From positions 909,939-973,938 of the forward strand of contig BROG01000231.1 of the NCBI GenBank assembly GCA_030159075.1: a stretch of 64,000 nucleotides of DNA. The letters are read 5' to 3'. The translations under genes were made by a program, and so were the position numbers. The notes beneath the pieces are model-generated. The model was not told the origin of the DNA, made no database searches, and saw only the letters and a program-made list of their open reading frames with translations. Shown piece after piece: positions 1-11,600 of the stretch. Numbering within the stretch: the first letter of the stretch is position 1; every line of letters begins with the position of its first letter. The stretch comes from Atrina japonica (lineage: Eukaryota > Mollusca > Bivalvia > Pterioida > Pinnidae).

Positions 1-90
1 GATTTCATAAATAAAAATGTCCAGATATTATGTCTTTCAGTTTGACTTTGAGAATTCATTCCTAGGCTCTAGCCTATTTCTTAAACTCAC

Positions 91-403
91 GGGTCGTCAT
101 ACAAATTGCCACGTTCACTTCACACTGTTTTTGAATTGGATGCAATATGTCATTCTGTAAACTGTGTTTTACGGGATTCTTTCTCTCTGGGTATAGTTCA
201 GATCCATAGTCTTCTTCCTTCGTAGGCTCTAATTTGTTCAATTTAGGTGAATCGCAAGGTGCTGACTTATTTTCGTCTGCCATGCTGGATACCTTATGAA
301 CCTTTTGCACAAAAGAGTGTTTAACAGGAACTGGTATTCCGAACCCGAACCCACAAAATAAATAAATTAATAAAATAGTAATAACAACAAAACATATATA
401 CAT
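91..403 (-). CDS. Possible N-terminal exon of a type II membrane protein (partial gene)
   Basis: A 104-codon open stretch begins at ATG 403. A strongly hydrophobic segment (about residues 2-21) follows the start at once, as in a signal anchor, then a polar Lys/Glu-rich stem. It ends in a CEVNVAI-like strand just before a good splice donor (GTGAGT on the minus strand, plus positions 85-90), so the in-frame stop at 74 is probably intronic. A short N-terminal anchor, a stem and a V-x-V-A-I strand resemble the start of Golgi glycosyltransferases such as LARGE or GXYLT (GT8). That is an inference from shape, not a recognised family match. The rest of the gene would lie left of position 1. It could also be a chance ORF. 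Confidence 0.35.
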
Positions 404-792
404 TCACCGGATTAAATTGAGATCAATAAACGAGAGACCAAAGTGAGTCTTGGGCTGACCTAAATCATTGATTTACAGAAGAGGTCATTGTTTTTAGGGG
501 TTGATGAGTTTATCTGCACTCATCTGTGCACCATCAACCAATGTGAAAAGAAGACTACAAAAAATATACAGTTTTAATCAAGCACACAAGAAAGTTGACA
601 ATCTAACATATTCATTTCTTGTGGGCATGTTGAATGTGTTCAAACTTGCATTAGTGCACTCATTTCCCCTTTTAATTAAGCTATGAATAAATGAAAAATT
701 GAATGCACTAAAAACCTGAATATAAAAAATCACATAAAGTGAATGGAAATGTCAAAACTTTTCGACTGATATAACTTTCATTTTCTGTATGG

Positions 793-797
<5 letters not shown>
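404..797. other. Intergenic, no gene seen
   Basis: AT-rich unique sequence. A 61-codon plus-strand ORF at 501-686 has no recognisable domain and is taken as chance. Confidence 0.5.

Positions 798-847
<50 letters not shown>
798..847. repeat. (TA)n microsatellite
   Basis: About 25 uninterrupted TA dinucleotides directly border the 24-bp minisatellite. Confidence 0.95.
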
Positions 848-849
<2 letters not shown>

Positions 850-850
<1 letters not shown>

Positions 851-3800
851 TGTTATAGACTCCGAGTCTATAACACTGTATTACTCTGAGTCCACAACAC
901 TGTATTTACTGGAGTCTGTGACACTTTATAACTCTATGCCTACAACAATGTATGTATGTGTCTACAACACTGTATTTACACCGAGTCTACAACACTGTAT
1001 TACTATGAGTCTACAACACTGTATTACTCTGAGTCTACAACACTGTATTACTCTGAGTCCACAACACTGTATTTACTGGAGTCTGTGACACTTTATTACT
1101 CCATGCCTACAACAATGTATGTATGTGTCTACAACACTGTATTTACACTGAGTTTACAACACTATATTACACTGAGTCTACAACACTATATTACTCTGAG
1201 TCTATAACACTGTATTACTCTGTGTCTACCACACTGTATTTACACTGAGTCTACAACACTATATTACACTGAGTCTACAACACTATATTACTCTGAGTCT
1301 ACAACACTGTATTACTCTGAGTCTACAACACTGTATTACTCTGAGTTTACAACACTGTATCACTCTGAGTCTACAACACTGTATTACTCTGAGTCTACAA
1401 CACTGTATTATTCTGAGTCTATGACACTGTATTTACTCTGAGTCTACGACACTGTATTACTCTGAGGCTATGACACTGTATTACTCCGAGTCTATGACAT
1501 TGTATTACTCTGAGTCTACGACACTGTATTACTCAAGAGTCTATGACACTTTATTACTCTGAGTCTCCAACACTGCATTACTCTGAGTATATCACACTGT
1601 ATCACTCCAAGTCAATGGCACTGTATTACTCTGTGTCTAAAACACTGTATAACTTTGAGTTTACAACACTGTATTACTCCAAGCCTACAAAACTGTATTA
1701 CTATGAGTCTACAACACTGTACTACTCTGAGTCTATGACACTGTATTACTCTGAGTTTATGACACTGTATTACTCTGAGTCTACAACACTGTATAACTCT
1801 GAGTCTATGACACTGTATTACTCTGAGTCTATGACACTGTATTACTCTGAGTCTATGACACTGTATTACTATGAGTCTACAACACTGCATTTCTCTTAGT
1901 CTATGACACTGTATGACTCTGAGTTTACAACACTGTATTACTCTGAGTCTATGACACTGTATTTACTCTAGGTCTATGACACTGTATCCTCCTAGTCTAC
2001 AACACTATGTTACTCTGAGTCTACAACATTGTATTACTCTGAGTCTATGACACTGTATTACTCTGAGTCTACAACACTGTATAACTCCAAGTCTACAACA
2101 CTGTATTGCTCCAAGTCTACAACACTGTATTACTCTGAGTCTACAACACTGTATTACTCTGAGTCTATGACACTGTATTACTCTGAGTCTATGACACTGT
2201 ATTTACTCTGAGTCTACAACAATGTATTTACTCTAGGTCTATGACACTGTATTACTCCGAGTCTATAACACTGTATTACTCCGAGTCTTCAACACTGTAT
2301 TACTCTGAGTCTACAACACGGTATTACTCTGAGTCTACAACACTGTATTACTATGAGTATATGACACTGTATTACTCTTAGTCTATGACACTGTATCACT
2401 CTGAGTCTATGACACTGTATTATTCAAGAGTCTATGACACTGTATTACTCTGAGTCTACAACACTGTATTACTCTGAGTCTACAACACTGCATAACTCCG
2501 AGTCTACAACACTGTATTACTCTGAGTCTACAACACTGTATTCCTCTGAGTCTACAACACTGTATTACTCTGAGTCCAGAACATAGTATTTACTGGAGTC
2601 TGTGATACATTATTACTCCATGCCTACAACAATGTATGTATGTGTCTACAACACTGTATTTACACCGAGTCTACAACACTATATTACACTGAGTTTCCAA
2701 CACTCTATTACTCTGAGTCTTCAACACTGCATTACTCTGAGTCTATGACACTTTATTACTCAAGAGTCTACAACACTGTATTTACTCTAGGTCTATAACA
2801 CTGTATTACTCTGAGTCTATGACACTGTATTACTCTGAGTCTACAACACTGTATGACTCCAAGTCTACAACACTGTATTACTCTGAGTCTACAACACTGT
2901 ATTACTCAGTCTACAACACTGTATTACTCTGAGTCTACAACACTGTATTACCCAGTCTACAACACTGTATTACTCATTGTCTATGACATTGTATTACTCT
3001 GAGTCTACAGTACTGTATTACTCTTAGTCTATGAAACTGTATTACTCAAGAGTCTATAGCACTGTATTACTCTGAGTCTTCAACACTGTACTACTCTGAG
3101 TCTACAACACTGCATTACTCTGAGTCTATGACACTGTATTACTCTGAGTCTACAACACTGTACTACTCTGAGTCTACAACACTGTACTACAACACTGCAT
3201 TACTCTGAGTCTATGACACTGTATTACTCTGAGTCTACAACACTGTACTACTCTGAGTCTACAACACTGTACTACTCTGAGTCTACAACACTGCATTACT
3301 CCGAGTCTATGACACTGTATTACTCTGAGTCTATGATACTGTATTATTCAGTCTGTATGACACTGTATTAATAGTCTACAAAACTACTTTCTCCGAGTCT
3401 ACAGCACTGCACTACTCCGAGTCTATGACACTGTATTACTCAAGTCTACAACACTTTATTTACTCCAAGTCTATGACACTGTATTTCTGTTTCTACTGCA
3501 CTGTATTTACTCAGAATCTACAATACTATTACTCCATGACACTGTATTACTCAAGTCTACAAAACTTTATTTACTCCAAGTCTATGGCATTGTATTACTC
3601 TGAGTCTACAACACTGTATTTACTCATAGTCTACAATACTATTACTCCAAGTCTATAACACTATAATACTCAAAGCCTACAACACTGTATTTACTCTAAG
3701 TGCACAACACTGTTTTACTCCGAGTCTACAACACTGTATTTACTCTGTGTATGACACTGCATTACTCCAAGTCTATGACATTGTATTACTCCAAGTCTAT

Positions 3801-4195
3801 GACACTGTATTACTCCGAGTCTATGACACTGCATTACTCCAAGTCTACGACACTTTATTACTCCTAGTCTACAACACTGTATTTACTCTGAGTCTATGAT
3901 ACTGTTTGTACCAGAGTCTATGACACTGTATAACTAAGAGCCTACAACACTGTATTTACTCCCGAGTCTATGACATAGTATAACTTGAGTCTTTGACACT
4001 GTATTGAGTCTTCAAAACTATTACTCAAGGGTCTAAAACACTGTATTACTCCAAGTCTATGAATATGTATTATTCAGAGTCTACAACAATGTATTACTCA
4101 GAGTCTACGGCATTTTTACTCAGTCTTACTCAGGGTGCATGACATTAGTGCTCAACGAGTCTACAACATTGCATTACTCAGAGTCTAGGCAACAG
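850..4195. repeat. 24-bp minisatellite, about 140 copies
   Basis: Tandem copies of a 24-bp unit, consensus gagtctacaacactgtatta plus ctct. Two main variants (ctacaacac and ctatgacac) are intermixed, and there are occasional longer or shorter units. A distinctive block containing tactggagtctgtgacac and atgtatgtatgtgtctacaa occurs near 897-985, 1070-1150 and 2590-2670, so segments of the array have themselves been duplicated. Since 24 is a multiple of 3, long reading frames arise by chance on both strands, with an 8-residue repeat like SESTTLYY. The array decays towards its right edge (after about 3350). Confidence 0.95.
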
Positions 4196-5340
4196 ACAAA
4201 ACTATACGTTATCTGTGGGCCCTAACATCAGACTGCACCAGATTGGTGTAGTGGAAGGGTTCAACAAGAGTGTAACTCTAACCATCAAGCGCAGTCTGAT
4301 GATGTGGATAGAAATATTTGTGTGATTTGTATTTAATACATTGAATACATGCTGTACAGATAAATTAAAAAATCCTCTTTTAATGTTCACACCACAGGGG
4401 AAAATAAACTCATGCCAAAACTTGAGTATGACATTAATGACATCATCAGATATTTTGGATGAATGAAACTGACATCATCAGATATTTTGGATGAATGAAA
4501 CTGACGTCATCAGATATTTTGGATGACTGGAATTCCATGTAGAAAAGTAGTTCCAATAGAATTTTTTTCCATTTACCAAAATCTATGAAATGATTAACCA
4601 AGTTTTAAGAAATTCTAATAATGAGCACCAATGACACAATTAACGAGACTGTAACAAAGGGAGGTAATCAATCTGTATTCCATTGCCATCTGATGGGTAA
4701 TATTTGTAAAGAGCAAGGTATCACATGGAAATAATTACAGTTATATCAGGATTATCTGGAAGTCAATTATTCAAACTTTTTGCTGTATACAGCAAATAAT
4801 ATATCATACAGTTTTAAATATAATTGTTAATTATTTCAAAGATTAACAAATGGGCAACTGATTTACCAAACTTCCAATTGGTTCCCCAGAGACAAAATAA
4901 TCAATGGTAGACTGTACATAAAAAAATCAGCCCTTATTCTTCTCTTTTTCATCTCTGGCTTTATTTTTCCAGATGAGATACTTTACTTCTCATGTACAGA
5001 AATCTTTAACAAACACATTATATAGTGGATAAAGATTTATTGGAACATTTGCCTAAGCAAAACTTTAAGCAACTCATGCTTACAACAGACAACAAATCAT
5101 TTTTCTTTTCCTTGTTTTCTGTTTCTTACAAGAATAATTAATGTTCTGTAAAAATATCAAAATGTTTCAATTCTCCTGTCATAGCAGTTTCAAAGATTCA
5201 AAGTAACCCATACATTTGCATGGTTTAATATTCTGTACATTTCAAAACAGGTGAAGTAATATTTGTTAATTTAAATCTGGTATAACAATACATGTATATA
5301 ACTTACACATTTTGGCACATTAAAAGTGTTGTTTACTAAA
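4196..5340. other. Intergenic, apart from a short tandem repeat
   Basis: AT-rich sequence without a supported gene. A 62-codon minus ORF at 4202-4390 has no recognisable features. Confidence 0.5.
4441..4530. repeat. 32-bp tandem repeat, 3 copies
   Basis: Three nearly identical units containing catcagatattttggatga follow each other at 32-bp spacing. Confidence 0.9.
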
Positions 5341-5533
5341 TACTGTTTACCTGGAAATTTTCATTCCTGTTTTATTTTCGCCCCATTGAAGAGACGAAGG
5401 CAAATTAAGCACAGACATACATACCATTCACGATACTGTGGTTATATAGTGTTAACTTAAAATGGGGAGAATATATTTCCTGTAACAAAAGGGCAAAAAT
5501 GATCCAGAGGCGAAAATTTCTGGGAATACAGTA
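5341..5533. mobile_element. MITE with TA target duplication
   Basis: The ends are imperfect inverted repeats of about 45 bp: left begins TACTGTTTACCTGGAAATTT, and the reverse complement of the right end begins TACTGTATTCCCAGAAATTT. The TA at each end fits a Tc1/mariner-type target site. No transposase is encoded. Confidence 0.65.
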
Positions 5534-5749
5534 TTCACTGCCTCGTATTTGAAGTAAACTAGAAAGTATCATAACGGCAACTATCTCAGTCATATCAAGA
5601 CCTTGACTTTCAGAATTTGGATTTCTACTTTAACACATCTTCTCACGACCTTTAAAGAACATGCATTAACAGTTAGTAACATTGAGAAGCAATCAAGGTA
5701 CATTGAAATTATGTATGACCAAAACTTGAAAACCTCAGTGTAACAGCAG

Positions 5750-7545
5750 TTACACACGACTGACATAATGTGTGATCGAAAATTTTAATATCTCGGTGTT
5801 ACAGCAATTACACATCATAGAAATAACAATGTAGACCTACATCTAAATGACTGACATCATGTGTCACAGAAAAGCTGATCACCTCTAAGTGACATCAATT
5901 ATACAGCGGAGAAATAACAATGTAAATCTAAATGACTTACATCATGTGTCACAGAAAAGTTGATAACCTTTGAGTGATAGCAATTATATAGCAGAGAAAT
6001 AACAATGTAAATCTAGATGACTTACATCATTGTCACAGAAAAGTTGATAACCTCTGAGTGACAGCAATTATATAGCAGAAAAATAACAATGTAAATCTAG
6101 ATGACTTACATCATTGTCACAGAAAAGTTGATAACCTCTAAGTGACAGCAATTATATAGCAGAGAAATAACAATGTAAATCTAGATGACTTACATCATTG
6201 TCACAGAAAAGTTGATAACCTCTGAGTGACAGCAATTATATAGCAGAGAAATAACAATGTAAATCTAGATGACTTACATCATTGTCACAGAAAAGTTGAT
6301 AACTTCTGAGTGACAGCAATTATATAGCAGAGAAATAACAATGTACATCTAGATGTCACAGAAAAGTTGATAACCTCTGAGTGACAGCAATTATATAGCA
6401 GAGAAATATCAGCAATTATATAGCAGAGAAATAACAATGTACATCTAGATGACTTACATCATTGTCACAGGAAAGTTGATAACCTCTGAGTGACAGCAAT
6501 TATATAGCAGAAAAATAACAATGTACATCTAGATGACTTACATCATTGTTACAGAAAAGTTGATAACCTCTGAGTGACAGCAATTATATAGCAGAGAAAT
6601 AACAATGTAAATCTAGATGACTTACATCATTGTCACAGAAAAGTTGATAACCTCTGAGTGACAGCAATTATATAGCAGAGAAATAACAATGTAAATCTAG
6701 ATGACTTACATCATTGTCACAGAAAAGTTGATAACCTCTGAGTGACAGCAATTATATAGCAGAGAAATAACAATGTACATCTAGATGACTTACATCATTG
6801 TCACAGAAAAGTTGATAACCTCTGAGTGACAGCAATTATATAGCAGAGAAATAACAATGTACATCTAGATGACTTACATAATTGTTACAGAAAAGTTGAT
6901 AACCTCTGAGTGACAGCAATTATATAGCAGAGAAATAACAATGTAAATCTAGATGACTTACATCATTGTCACAGAAAAGTTGATAACCTCTGAGTGACAG
7001 CAATTATATAGCAGAGAAATAACAATGTAAATCTAGATGACTTACATCATTGTCACAGAAAAGTTGATAACCTCTGAGTGACAGCAATTATATAGCAGCA
7101 GAGAAATAACAATGTAAATCTAGATGACTTACATCATGTGTCACAGAAAAGTTGATAACCTCTGAGTGACAGCAATTATATAGCAGAGAAATAACAATGT
7201 AAATCTAGATGACTTACATCATTGTCACAGAAAAGTTGATAACCTCTGAGTGACAGCAATTATATAGCAGAGAAATAACAATGTAAATCTAGATGACTTA
7301 CATCATTGTCACAGAAAAGTTGATAACCTCTGAGTGACAGCAATTATACAGCAGAGAAATAACAGCAATTATATAGCAGAGAAATAACAATGTAAATCTA
7401 GATGACTTACATCATGTGTCACAGAAAAGTTGATAACCTCCGAGTGACAGCAATTATACAGCGGAGTAATAACAATGTACATCTAGATGACTTACATCAT
7501 TTTCACAGAAAAGTTGATAACCTCTGAGTGACAATGATTACACAA
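5750..7545. repeat. 84-bp minisatellite, about 21 copies
   Basis: Tandem 84-bp units carry gacttacatcattgtcacag, aaaagttgataacctctgag and agcaattatatagcagagaa. Copies in the middle are almost identical; those at the left edge (5750-5950) are most diverged. A few units carry internal deletions or partial duplications, for example near 6350-6430 and 7340-7385. The array lies downstream of the cereblon stop. Confidence 0.95.
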
Positions 7546-8052
7546 CAGATAAACAACATTATATCCTACCTTAAGCCATACAAATTGTAAGTTTGTTGAT
7601 ACAGTTGCTAATCATTTCACTTCATAAAATCTAGTTCAAATGTAAACTATTACACATGATTATAGCTGTAAAACTCCACTGAAGTTCTTTTCCTATTTTC
7701 TGTTAGCAGTATTTAAATAATCTTGAAATACTGCGGTCTGGAGAATGACTTCATATAAACAGTAATATACTTGTAATCAATATATCAGCAATAACAACAT
7801 TGCATCAAAGAGCTTCCAGTTATTTACTTCATAATCAACATGATCAATGAAAAAAGAAACATGCCGGATGGTGGTAAATGCATAAAAATAAATCATATCT
7901 TTTAAGTTGTAATACAATACTTAATTTTAGTAATAATTACATTGATAGAATCTGACTTCATGTTTCATGTTGTAAAGCTTTTGAATGCCAATAAAAATTT
8001 GTCACACATTATTTGTATATTACAGCTGGTTCTATGACTTATATACTGGTAA
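7546..8052. other. Intergenic, no gene seen
   Basis: Unique AT-rich sequence between two tandem arrays, downstream of CRBN. Nothing is recognised. Confidence 0.5.
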
Positions 8053-8240
8053 GTGCTTCCTGTCGACACCAATGTGGTATATATGTGCTTCCTGTTGACC
8101 CTGATGTGGGATATATGTGCTTCCTGTTGACACTGATGTGGTATATATGTGCTTCCTGTTGACACTGATGTGGGATATATGTGCTTCCTGTTGACACTGA
8201 TGTGGGATATATGTACTTCCTGTTGACAATAACGTGGGTG
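8053..8240. repeat. 32-bp tandem repeat, 6 copies
   Basis: Units starting gtgcttcctgttgacactga recur at 8053, 8085, 8117, 8149, 8181 and 8213. Overlapping minus-strand ORFs here only translate the repeat in different frames. Confidence 0.95.
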
Positions 8241-8504
8241 CTTACTAAACTATGTAGAAAAAGTTCACTTTAACTGAAGAAATAATCCCTTAAAACTACT
8301 GAAAAGCTATCACTTAGCAGATGAATTAAATAAAACAATGATAACATAAATTTGTCTATAGACACATATATGCCTGCATGAATACATGCTTTTTCAAAAC
8401 GATTCATAGTACTTAATTGTTTACCAAATCTTAAACTAAATCATCTCAGAAAAGTTATCATAAATAAAAACAAATCTTTCATACAGCACTTTTAAGTCAT
8501 AATA

Positions 8505-8679
8505 TCACATTACTGGCATCCATTCATCACCACTCTCATCCAAATGTTGGATTCCTGGAACCACAGATGCCCGTGTTAATCCGTAAAACTTTTGTGGTAT
8601 CAAATGCTTCTTTGTAGCAGTAAATTTCCATCCCAAATGAAAGGAACACCTCCTGCACTGTGCTATTGTCCAGGCATAT
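8505..8679 (-). CDS. CRBN: CRBN exon 9 (CULT domain, second half, stop)
   Basis: Encodes [20 protein letters not shown] with cage residues W397 and W411 and zinc ligands C402 and C405, then [17 protein letters not shown] and a short tail. TGA at 8507-8505. Confidence 0.97.
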
Positions 8680-11600
8680 CTAGAACAAATGAAAATTTTG
8701 ATAACATATCTAATCAACAAAAAAACCAAAAACACAATCTAAATTGTCTGAGTGACCCCCTGACCCCTTGTATGTAAAGACCCTGTGTTTTATGTGCCAA
8801 TAACACCTCCATCGATTCTCAATGCTGTTGACCTGTCAGCTACTGACACATTTAACAGCATGTTGACCTGTCGACAGATTACCATTCATTTGAAGTTGTT
8901 GTTTTAGTTTCAATTTTGGGACTAGGTTTTTGATAGGGACTATGCTTTCTGTCAGAGACTAATTATCATAGGATACTTAGGTTTAAATGATTGGTGTAAT
9001 TTTAAAACAGAACAGAACTACTTTTCCGTGTACTAGACTTGACCTAATCCGATATAACTGGACTGTATTAAAAGCAATTGAAAAGTTGTTATGATAATAC
9101 AGGCCAGAATAATCCAAAAGTTTTTAATAAGTGATAATAAGCCCCCCCCCTAGCCATGACTGGATAAAATAAGATTGATCTTGATTTTAATTATATATCA
9201 ATTAATGCAAGCAAAACTTTAATTGTTTTCAATTAATAAATATTCTGACATCTATCAGATTTGTTTTCATGCAATTTGATTCACTGAATACAAAAAGATT
9301 GTAAACAAGTAACTTATTCACAACATCTGATCTGTATTAAATGACTACCTATCTTGTGCAAGTTCCTTTGAATCTCAATTAGGACAGTCTCAATGTAAAG
9401 TTAAAATTGTTCCTATCCTCAATATTCAGAATATTGTATGGTATACTGTAGTCACTTAATTAATCAAATTGAAATTAGATGTACATTATCTGTGTTATAT
9501 AACGTTTGTTTTACACTTTGGTGCAGATAAATTACGGTAGGTGCGCATTATATGCAGATGCACATTATATATGTCGGTATAGGTACAGATATTTATTGAA
9601 AACTAAAATGGTAATTTTATATTTCAATATTTGCCTTTCAGGTACTATTAACAAATACATGTACTTTAACATTTGTTTCAGCTCTGTAATATATCTGTAT
9701 CAAATGGTTCAACTTATGCTTTTGACATGTTAATCCCAATGAGTGATTGAATCTTGATACAGAATGATAGTATTCTGTTACAGTATCATGTATTAGTAAC
9801 TTACTAGTATAAATTCGTCTTAATCTCCCAATAATTAATGGAATAAACTCACATCACCATGGCCTATTTGTTATATTTATGTGTGGTTTGTATTTTTCAG
9901 TGTCCTTGCCAACCTTACAAATAAACTTTCACCATTTTTAAAGATATCAGTTTCGATGCTTCTCTTTTATTAAATGCTTATTTATTCTTATTGTTTGTCT
10001 ATTATTGTTATAGGTAAGTTATAGATTGTATTTTAAAGTCTTTATAACTCTTAAATCAAATTTGAATCACATTGTGGCTGCCACCCAGAAAATCTCATTC
10101 ATTACAATGAGTAACAGAAAAACATTATGCTATGACATTCTTCTGCTGTACAAAATATGTTACTACACCAGTTTACTGATCAATCCCAAAGTGACTTATG
10201 ACATAATGCTATGACATTCTTCTGCTGTACAAAATAACATAATGCTATGACATTCTTCTGCTGTACAAAATAACATAATGCTATGACATTCTTCTGCTGT
10301 ACAAAATAACATAATGCTATGACATTCTTCTGCTGTACAAAATAACATAATGCTATGACATTCTTCTGCTGTACAAAATATGTTACTACACCAGTTTACT
10401 GATCAATCCCAAAGTGACTTATGAATATAATATGATATAAAATATTATTATACCTCATTAATAAAACACAGTCATGGATTGGTTGAGAGCCGTCACGTGT
10501 CAGGGAGATTATACTTCATGTCTCCCTCGCGTGCATCATATCTCCCTCGCGTATGTCATATTTCCCTCGCATGCATCATGCCTCCCTCATGAAAAAAACC
10601 CTTGACAATTTATTGTCCTGCTTGTAGGGAGACATGAGGATTTGTTTATCCAAGGCAAGTCATTTTCAAAATAATTACCCAAGGCAAGTCATATTCAAAA
10701 TAATTACCCAAGGCAAGTCATTTTCAAAATAATTACCCAAGGCAAGTCATATTCAACTCGGGCTTCACCCTCGGGAAATATGACTTGCCTTTGTTAAACA
10801 AATCCTCATGTCTCCCTAAAACCAGGGCAATAAATTTATAGTATAATATACATCGACACAAGTGAGATAATCTCGTATTGATCCTACCCAGCATTAACAT
10901 GAGATTATACTATGGAAGAATTCATTAATAACAATCAGTTCATTTAACCCGAATTTACCATATTATAAATTTTCAACCTCACACCCCTCCCTCCCCACTA
11001 AAAGAAACTTACTCCGGGAACCAGCTATGCTCTTTTGATGGACGTCCAATTAGATTAAGATTTTGTGCTTTGTATACAGTCATTGTTTCATGCACATATC
11101 CACCAGGGTTTACGAAAGCTCCCAAAGGGCCTTCCACTGACAAACTAAACACATCGTTTTTGCTGGCAATTTGAGTTTCACAGTCTTTACAGCAAAGAAT
11201 TGAACACTGAAATTTAAACAATAATACTTAATTCCAACTACAGCATAATATAAACACTGTTAAATCAACATCACACATAAAGAACAGACACAGATAGACA
11301 CAAGTTTTAGCTTCACACAGAATATATATAAAATACATGATACTGTACATGCTGAACAGATCATAAATATCATTAATGTAGAACTAAAGTAAAAAAAAAA
11401 AACTAAATACATTTATAGGAAATAAATTGAAATTAGAATTGCAATTTAAACTCTTTTCACTTAATTACAGTCCTGTAATATCGACAGCAAAATGATACAG
11501 ATTCCTGGACAATTACGTCAAAAGACAATCATTAATAGGAAATAAATTGAAATTAGAATTGCAATTTAAACTCTTTTCACTTAATTACAGTCCTGTAATA

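Larger units (their letters stand above)
8680..11012. other. CRBN intron 8
   Basis: Unique AT-rich sequence up to about 10,000 with a C10 tract near 9145. Then come a 36-bp tandem repeat and a foldback element, listed separately. No coding sequence is recognised. Confidence 0.7.

Noticed and set aside
789..2211. Several long ORFs on both strands with TTLYYSES or IQCHRLRV repeats
   Set aside because: They arise because the 24-bp unit is a multiple of three. No start context, splice structure or domain supports a gene.
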